Shown here: piece by piece, positions 57,201-64,000 of the stretch
Layout: each line of letters starts with the position of its first letter
Position numbering within the stretch: position 1 is the stretch's first letter
NCBI RefSeq assembly: GCF_041381155.1
Contig: NC_091142.1
Location: forward strand, 29,215,963-29,279,962
Direction: 5' to 3'
DNA from: Argopecten irradians
Lineage: Eukaryota; Mollusca; Bivalvia; Pectinida; Pectinidae
Length of the DNA stretch: 64,000 bases
Notes under the pieces: generated by a model
What the model was told of the DNA's origin: nothing
What the model saw: the letters and a program-made list of their open reading frames with translations, nothing else
The model's database searches: none
Translations under genes and position numbers: made by a program

Positions 57201-60200
57201 CGATATAACTATATCGAAATGCTGACATATCGTTGTAGCAGTATTAACATTTTGTTTCCATTTCATCGAATGCATATCTGGTTCAATATTCCCTAATCAT
57301 TAGATAATCCAATATTGCAGATGTTAGCAATTGTACATTCATTTTTCATTACTCTGTGTATTTATTTCGTCAAAGGATTACTTCCCCTGATCTAAATAGT
57401 TACTTGAGTTTCCATTCATCCGTTGCTGCGATAAGGAGAGGTCATCTAAACGCTACATTATAATACATATAATCAGACTTTTGTTTATCAAAAATGTTAC
57501 AATATTATATTAGAATTGAAAATGTTTCTTTTATTTAATCAGTATTTAGAAAATACCATTTAGTTTTGAAAGCAGGAACACAAGTAAATGATTCACATGT
57601 AAGTGGATTAAATATTAGTAGGCTGTGTATATTTAGGCTTCTATATCTCAGATGAAAATGAATATTTACCATAGCAGACTATTGTTTTCAAAATTGATGT
57701 GGATTTGGGCAATCACCAAATCACCCTTAATGTTTTGATAAATAACAAAATTAACTGTCACTTGTTCCGAATGTGAAATAAATAATTGTTTTTATTTTTA
57801 AAAAAATCTTATTTGTCCAAACATTTCCAAGAACTGATTGTGGCGATCTTTAGGAAATGATTGATGACATACACTCTGCTATGGTGGGCAATATCACTTT
57901 CAGTTTAAAAGAACACGAAATTCGGTGACGTAAGGTATATACGGTTGCTATGCCTACGACAGTGTTTCACACAAAACTCGGCACCTACTTTTGATACCTG
58001 ACAGAGTGCTTGGTTTTGTTATCTCCAATGCCAGTATTAACATTTCCATTGCTTGGATTGTCTTTGGCAGAAAATTGCAACCTTTTCCGTCCATATTCCA
58101 CTAAAATGGTCTGTGGATTGACATTATATACGTACTCACATGGAACCATGTCGTTAAGCTACATTGAATTATTTCTTGTTAATCTGTACTATTTTATTAT
58201 TATTATTTATTTACTTTGGCAGATCTGAATAATCTATAATGTATATATAGATCTAAATTATACATTTATAAATAGATATATAAATAATATTTAAATAACG
58301 ACTTTACATGTAATATGAATAATCATATGAAGCAAAACTCTATATATAACAGTAAATATTAAATTCAGTGCGATGTGCAGACTGACACTCACCTCGGCTT
58401 CCGGATGGTCCTTCAGTGCTTCCAACACATCCTCCCGAGATAACCCGAACAGTTCCGAATAGCCGACGGACTTCACATCAGCCGTTCGCCTAAAGTAAAT
58501 AAAAAAAAAACAATTTCAGGAGAAAACATGATAATTCGACAAATTCATGTTCCTCACAATATGTGCCATGACGTTGCATTTTTGTTTTGTCATTACTGAT
58601 ATGAGTACGCCGAATGCATTAGGATTATTGTACGTAATTACGTATTTCATTTACCTGTTTATGCCGGCGTCCAGATTGAGAATTCCAATTTCTCCGAAAA
58701 AATCCCCAGTTCCCATTTGTGTCAAGACTGTCCCTGTTTCACTGTAATGGAAAATGCATTTAACAAGACAAGTGCACGAGATCAATCAAAACACATCAAA
58801 CTTTAGTGTCCAACATCAGCCAAACTACGTGTAATTCGCATCAATAGTAAAAGTTCTGTACATGTCCCTGCCTTTATATTCACTTCATAAAAAACGTTTT
58901 TTGTAAATGGAAAATGTTTTATCAAGTGAAGCACATTTTTATTAAATTAGAAAATGTGAAGATTAATGGTGTAATTTGATTAATATATGTTAACTGGAAA
59001 GGAAATACAGAATTTCCTCTCCGTAATTATCGCGTATTAGGGAACACATGTAAGCTTTCCAAACTTTGTATTGGTTACCTTTCTTAGAATACTGTAACAA
59101 GAACGTTTTATTTTTTATTTTTTACTAAATGAATGAATGAATGAATAAAATAATTAACGAACATTCATTATGATGGAGTTGAAGGGTATAATAAATTTCA
59201 CCTGTGTTCGTAATATTTGTCCCCGTTTTAAACAATGAGAAAATCTTCTCGATTAGTACCGGAGTATTGATACTACTGTGGGCGTATTGTTAACTTGTAA
59301 GCCTGCGATTTATCTATCCAACATATATACAGTATCTTAATTCCCCAATACCTGATAATCTCGACAAGCCCGTCAGCTATAATAAACATCTCCCTCGCAA
59401 CCTCTCCACGACGACAGATCAAATCGCCCGGAGTGAAGATATACGCCCTCATTTTTAAAACAAGGTCATGCAGAAATTCCGGTTGGCACTCTTGGAAAAT
59501 TGTAACCTTAAGAAAAATGTAATATTATTAGATACTGGTATGGTTTGTGGTTACTTTCTTCCATGGTTTGAAGCTTAAGACTACTTTCATGTCCAGGTAC
59601 GAAAAAATGATCAGACCAATATTTTCATTGTCTTTAAATCAATTTACTGTTCATGCCAAACTAGTTTTTATCACAAAACCCTTCTTTTTTCCAGTGACTT
59701 CGCCTGTGTGACAGCATACAGTTGTTTCATGCCTTATAAGTCAGTCAACAGTCAAAACTCGAGGTGTTGGGACCAATCCCAGAAACTATTTCCTGTGGCT
59801 GGACGCCGAGGGAAACAGTTTCTAGGTTTGGTTTCAGCATCGAGGAGAAAGGGTTTGGACTGTTGACTGATAAGACATGAAACAAATGGTTTGTTACCTG
59901 AGTAGTCCCGATAGTAATGAATTAGTGATCAATAAAGCAAAAAATGAACTTGAAAATTCGGAAGATGTGTACCATAAAACACTGTGGATTCTCATTCATA
60001 GCGCCTTTGCTTTCCATAACATTCCAAATGCCCTCGATATTTCATTAAACTGTAACGCAATATTTCACTTGTCGCAGCTTCTATTGCATTGAGAATGACG
60101 TTCGTCGAAAGAATATTTGGGTTTAGTGCGCCGGTGTTTATGATGTCAACAATTAAGCCGTGAAAATATTTCTCCCCGACCAATAGCCAAACCACTGTCT

Positions 60201-62449
60201 AGTCATTTAATTTATTCAGTATTTTGTAATGATATTCAAGCAATTTCCTGTGAAAACAGCCGAAAATACTTTATTTACATTTATATACAGATTCAAGTAA
60301 CAATTTTACAAAAGTCACAATGACTGTAATATGACCTGGAACGATTTGTATTTGCTGGAAATTCACTGTGACGTCATGACAGAAGCAATTATATAACGTC
60401 AGGACAATTGACTTGACGCTAGCAGGGCGGCGGGTCAAAATGGCGGCCTTCGCAAGATTTTCAGTCGCAATACAGAAGTTGTAGTTTTTGCCGGCCAATA
60501 ATATCTTATATGAAATGAATACCCATTTAGTATCCTATATATCTGGTTTAAACCAAGTTTATGAATGTGTGCCTTTTATCTTACCTTTTTGAGTGTCTCC
60601 AGATTTACGTGAATTGCCAGTTCGGTTTTAAATTTGTCGGGGAGCATTCCTAAGGAGTTGATATCCGATCCTTTCATCCGGCCTCTGTATCAACAAAAAT
60701 AACATCTTACAAAAGGCATATTATTGTTGAACATCAACAAAAACAGCATCTTCATATTTCAAAGGGCATATCATTGTTGAATATCAACAAAAACGACATC
60801 TTCATATTTCAAAGGGCATATCATTGTTTAATCTCAACAAAAACATTATATTACAAAAGATAAATGAGTGTTGATGATTATTTGATCCTTTCATGCGCAC
60901 TCTATATAAAAAACATCAACTTCATAATAAAAAAGACAAATGAGTGTTGAATGTCTAACCCCATCATAAAAATGTATCAATTACTTAGTAGTTAAACGTT
61001 TCGTCATTGTGTAGGTTTCAGTAGGGCAAATGTGTAACCAAAATTTGTAAAGATGCACACATCATGTGGACAATGTGAAAATTTGCCAACAATTGTATGT
61101 ATATGAAACTGAATTGATCTCAGAAATAAGGTTGTTTTGAATATTTTCTTTCAATTTTTTCCATTTACCTTTCTCCTAAGCACATTTACTTTTGACAATA
61201 GTGTTTGAAATGCCTAAGGTTTTATTTTGCTTAACGTTTTTACGTCCGATCAACAGCCAGATATTTAAGCAAGTAAAGAACATCGGCCTCTATTTCTTGA
61301 AATAAATGTGGAGATCTAAGTCAAAATGCAGTTTTCGCCGTATGTAAATTATATGAAAATTTATGACTTAAGTATGTTTTTAGCCTAACTTTGTTTCGAA
61401 GAAATCGGAGCCTGGAGTACCCGGCGAAAAGCCTTAACCTACGACAGGTACCTAACAACTATCCCACATGGGTTTCAGACTCACAACCCGGAGGTGGAGA
61501 GTTTGTTATGATGTGCATCACAGTGTCAGTGACCATCATTAACCCACCTTTTCCATACATAGTCGTACCATCTCTGTACACGCTTCTGCAGTTGAGGTGG
61601 CACGTTATGCATCCTCATATATAACTTTGCACCATCCTTAACAGCGAAAACATAATAAGATTAGCAACATATACAGTGCATGCAGGTGTTACTATAAATA
61701 ACGGAAAAGGTTCATAACTTCATAGCCGTGACACTAACAAGTCATTCTCGATATAGTGTTGACACTATTACATATATAATAATACGGGGGTTTCGAGATC
61801 CCAAAACGACGTGGGCAAAGTAACAATTTACCGTCGATTAGTCTCACCATCCGGTGATTATGACGTCATCATTTGACGTGAGTTTCGCGACGTCATATTC
61901 ACCGGAAGGTGGAACTAATCGACGGTAAATAGTACATTACCCACGTCGTTTTGGGATCTCGAAACCCCCGTATTGAAACTGAAAAAAGAAGCAAATTCTT
62001 TATTGACGATAGGAGATTCGAGTAACAGTCAGTTTTAGTTTCCTGTTACAAAACGTCAAACTATAAAAGACTGGCAGGATGTGAGATACTAGTTTCCGTG
62101 CATTTAGTTTGTGAAAAATATTGAAATCATTCATATCTTATAGTTCAAGGCTTTCTGAGAGAAACATACATTAAGATATACATTTTCAAGAAAGTTTACT
62201 TCCGCATAATAATAACAACCTTGCTTATTTAGTGTTTTTCTCATTCAATGGAAACAATAACTTCTAAAATAAATGTTCGTGAACTAATATTGAAATTGTT
62301 TTATCGCGGAATTAATTATCCACCAAAGAAAATGTATTTAATTATATCAGTTTTGAATAATACATGTACATCCATTATTTCTCTCACCAGTAATCTCTCG
62401 AATTCCTGTCTACTTGCGTTCCGGTTGGTAATCACATTTCCCACTTGAC
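51212..62449 (-). CDS. Cyclic nucleotide-gated cation channel (CNG family), C-terminal part; 5' end outside window
   Basis: Exons in coding order: 62449-62388, 61636-61548, 60684-60585, 59506-59352, 58741-58655, 58489-58393, 56718-55859, 53908-53767, 52523-52412, 51249-51212 (TAG at 51214-51212); phases agree throughout, ~580 codons. The first two and part of the third are the C-linker: NVITNRNASRQEFERLLDGA, then LPDKFKTELAIHVNLETLKK. Next is the cyclic nucleotide-binding domain: IFTPGDLICRRGEVAREMFI, GDFFGEIGILNL (phosphate-binding cassette), RRTADVKSVGYSELFGLSRE. Then a 287-residue Ser/Asn-rich hydrophilic exon, a Cys/His-rich exon (GTCCCYKLRHHLND), a coiled-coil-like exon (MEEVYKTSLKILSAISEQQT) and a short acidic end. 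Transmembrane segments and pore must lie beyond 64000. The last four exons rest on phase and frame only. The 860-nt exon could instead read through its donor to a TAA at 55813. Confidence 0.87.
52412..52523 (-). CDS. CNG channel candidate exon, coiled coil
   Basis: Acceptor TTCCAG|GGA, donor GGAG|GTTAGT, 112 nt. Encodes NMEEVYKTSLKILSAISEQQ then TLMMEEISKSKIYSYG with heptad-like hydrophobic spacing. CNG subunits often assemble through a C-terminal coiled coil, which fits. Confidence 0.6.
53465..53688. mobile_element. Foldback MITE in a CNG-gene intron
   Basis: Inverted halves: AACTAATGGGACTATTTCAC and GTACCACGTAATACCCGATA on the left match the complement of TATTGGGTATCACGTGGTAT and GTGAATTAGTCCTATTGAAT on the right. 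Confidence 0.75.
53767..53908 (-). CDS. CNG channel candidate exon, Cys/His-rich
   Basis: Acceptor GTTACAG|TAT, donor CTG|GTACGT, 142 nt. Encodes IEEEHSPCVSPRICGRRTSV and later HGTCCCYKLRHHLNDVEHKL. Higher GC than its flanks, as expected of coding DNA. Assigned to the CNG gene by phase. Confidence 0.6.
54616..54994. mobile_element. TIR element in a CNG-gene intron, with CRE-like TGACGTCA
   Basis: Ends CTGCAAACCAACTTATTTTCG and the complement of CGAAAATTAAGTTGGTTTAC. Internal text GCGAGCGTAACGTCAT and TTCGGAGAAAACGACG recurs inverted at 63590-63700. Confidence 0.7.
55591..55719 (-). mobile_element. tRNA-derived SINE (copy C, truncated) in a CNG-gene intron
   Basis: Minus strand keeps the tRNA-like head (GGGTCATGAGTTCGAATTCC B-box region) and the body GACCGCTGGTCGATGGT. 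The tail unit ACGTTAAAC is missing. Confidence 0.75.
55859..56718 (-). CDS. CNG channel long C-terminal exon, low-complexity tail
   Basis: Starts QIIRCYGQRRLREIEKHRQQ right after the CNBD and continues for 287 residues rich in Ser, Asn, Thr and charged residues, with basic clusters (KRWVGKRSRRTSDKK). It looks disordered, and I recognise no domain. The acceptor is TTTACAG|CAA; the donor CAAG|GTATGA is chosen because it joins in frame to 53908. Confidence 0.8.
59352..59506 (-). CDS. CNG channel exon, first half of the cyclic nucleotide-binding domain
   Basis: Encodes VTIFQECQPEFLHDLVLKMR then AYIFTPGDLICRRGEVAREM and FIIADGLVEII, the beta-roll start of the CNBD. Acceptor TTAAG|GTT, donor CAG|GTATTG. 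Confidence 0.9.
59721..59886. mobile_element. Foldback MITE in a CNG-gene intron
   Basis: Left TTGTTTCATGCCTTATAAGT and right its complement (TGATAAGACATGAAACAA), with CAGTCAACAGTC / GACTGTTGACTG and AGAAACT / AGTTTCT inside. Confidence 0.75.
60688..60870. repeat. ~54-bp tandem repeat next to a CNG exon acceptor
   Basis: Three to four units of ATCAACAAAAACGACATCTT followed by CATATTTCAAAGGGCATATC, starting within 5 bases of the acceptor of exon 60684-60585. Confidence 0.75.
61228..61530 (-). mobile_element. tRNA-derived SINE (copy E, diverged and interrupted) close to a CNG splice donor
   Basis: Tail TTTTTACGTCCGATCAACAGCC at 61238, an unrelated ~130-bp stretch, then GGAGTACCCGGCGAAAAGCC and the head ATGGGTTTCAGACTCACAAC. 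The head end lies about 20 bases from the donor of exon 61636-61548. Confidence 0.65.
61781..61974. mobile_element. Foldback MITE with ~80-bp arms (CNG-gene intron)
   Basis: ATACGGGGGTTTCGAGATCC and CAAAACGACGTGGG on the left mirror CCCACGTCGTTTTGGGATCT and CGAAACCCCCGTAT on the right. The inner arms CCGTCGATTAGT / ACTAATCGACGG are nearly perfect, and the centre has TGACGTCA. Confidence 0.88.
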
Positions 62450-64000
62450 CTGATAAGGTTAAATAAAGCAAATGTCAACATAATTTTGTCAAAGAAAATG
62501 AAATGCTTAATTATGCAGTAAACTTTATTCATCTTTACAATTAAACTTAAAGAAGGTGCCATAGAGCATGACAGGACACCTAGCAGTAGTATATTTTGCT
62601 GCAGAGCTTACGTGTGTTTCATGGTCACCTATCTAAATACAGGTTGGTGTTATCCTAGATCAAATTTGAATAATATATCTCTATTGTAACAGAGATAACA
62701 TTGACAATGGGAGGTCCCCAATTGTAAAAAGCACACTTAAAACACAATCCTAACATATACGCAAAGTTGAATGATTTTGGAGTTATAGCCTGGAAACCAA
62801 AGACACATTTATTTGGTGTTTGACTATGTTTCCATTGTAACAGAACGGAATTTTACGGAAATTGCAAGTTACGCAATGGCAAAATGCACAAATAGAGCGT
62901 AAACCTGATATATACAAAACAAGTTCCATGGAGCTCAGTTGAACGGGTTTGCAGTTATAATCCAAAAACTATTTCAAACTGACGGACGGACAGACGGACA
63001 GAAAGAATCCAATATTATATACTCCTCAAACGCATTTTGCGGGGAATATCAAAATATGTAATACAATTTTTCAGTTTGGTTTTAGTAATACGAAATATTA
63101 CATCTGAGGGTAAATAAACCTTCATATAATATTGCCACCGGGGACATAAATTATTTATTATACAGAAAATTCCCTAAACTCTGGATTAAATGGATTAAAT
63201 ATTACTTAAACTTGTGATGATTAAAAAATGACGTTTAACTCTTCGTCCGTCATTGTTGTACAATCAGAAGGGGAGATAACTTTGTGTGAAAGACGGACGG
63301 TCACCATAGGGACACGTGCCCCAGGGAAATACGATGTTTTATTTCCCTCGAGGGAAATACGACGTTTTATTTCCCTATCGCGTGATGTGTTTCAACTAAT
63401 CACAGACATTATTATAAACATGAGGTATAATGATATGTCATCTATGATATCAAATTTAATACTCTCTGATCAGTATGGAGTCTGGTCAATTATGTTTATG
63501 ATTCTGTTGATATAGCTAGCATTGATCTGACCAACACAGAAACTAATTATATGCATATTAGAGTTAGCTCCCTTGTGGAAGGTATTGTTACATTATTAAT
63601 TTACGTCGTTTTCTCCGAAAAGTAGGACGTTATGCTCGCGAACACATGACGTCACAATCAATACCTACCCGCAAGGCCGGCAGCTATTTCAGTAATATGT
63701 AAATACAGAATATTATCTATACAGCATGTTCTATATTTGTTTTCAGTTTGCGTAAATCATTTACAGTATGATCAACTAATATATTATTTTGTTTTATACT
63801 GTACATTTCAAACAAACTTGACCATATGTTAGACAACTCTCTGACTCAATATTCAATCTAGTCTTAATACAGATCTTTATTCTTCTTAAGCAGTTTTACA
63901 CTTGAATAGTGCTGAAAAACCATAGTATATCTCTTTATAGACTTCTGCGATATTGGAATCTAAGATCTTGAAACACATTGCACTAGATTTAATATTATAT
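62450..64000. other. Intron or flank of the CNG gene, repeats only
   Basis: No upstream pore or S6 exon could be found. Seen are a GACGGACGGACAG run at 62979-63003 typical of a dispersed repeat end, a doublet of GGGAAATACGAYGTTTTATT at 63325-63380, and a fragment (63590-63700) inverted relative to the TIR element at 54616. Confidence 0.5.

Overview
The window reads as nuclear DNA of an invertebrate animal, most likely a bivalve mollusc. That is inferred from intron-rich genes with GT-AG junctions, AT-rich intergenic DNA, a short-chain collagen C4-like secreted protein family, tRNA-derived SINEs, and many short foldback and TIR elements. I could not run a database search, so the species is open. 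All exon calls are mine, made by matching reading frame, splice sites and intron phase.

Layout. (1) 1-4444, + strand: the 3' half of a CYP4-family cytochrome P450 gene. (2) 5490-7950: a degenerate SINE, then a 5'-truncated non-LTR retrotransposon with a broken reverse transcriptase. (3) 8525-25783, - strand: a second CYP4 gene, tail-to-tail with the first. It has 12 exon positions that sum to exactly 1500 nt (499 codons plus stop). It is heavily remodelled: a ~1.2-kb tandem duplication gives two identical copies of the exon before the heme-Cys exon; a 64-bp minisatellite of ~35 units is built from the 3' end of exon 8 plus its splice donor; a 2.5-kb TIR-flanked tandem array fills intron 6; a 31-bp inverted repeat brackets exon 5; a 34-bp array abuts the exon 1 donor; and exon 7 carries a frame lesion. 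(4) 25784-31470: intergenic, with a mariner-like element and a TTAA-flanked MITE. (5) 31507-33211, - strand: an intact three-exon short-chain collagen C4-like gene with a TATA box. (6) 33600-46530: repeat-rich intergenic DNA with a CpG-rich word repeat, two large hairpins, a LINE fragment between 363-bp direct repeats, a SINE, and TIR elements with internal tandem units. (7) 46739-49614, + strand: a paralogue of gene 5, divergent from it and broken by frameshifts, a nonsense codon and a 248-bp insertion. (8) 51212-62449, - strand: the C-terminal part of a cyclic nucleotide-gated (CNG) channel, covering C-linker, cyclic nucleotide-binding domain and a long tail over four further exons; its 5' end lies beyond the window.

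The two P450 genes share the position and phase of all seven introns that can be compared and have nearly identical exon sizes, so they are tandem-family paralogues that now point at each other. The collagen-C4-like pair is one live and one dead paralogue. The CNG gene is unrelated to the other loci. No bacterial-type system, CRISPR array or operon is present. The most unusual structure is the second P450 gene, where exons and splice junctions have themselves become duplicated or tandemly amplified.
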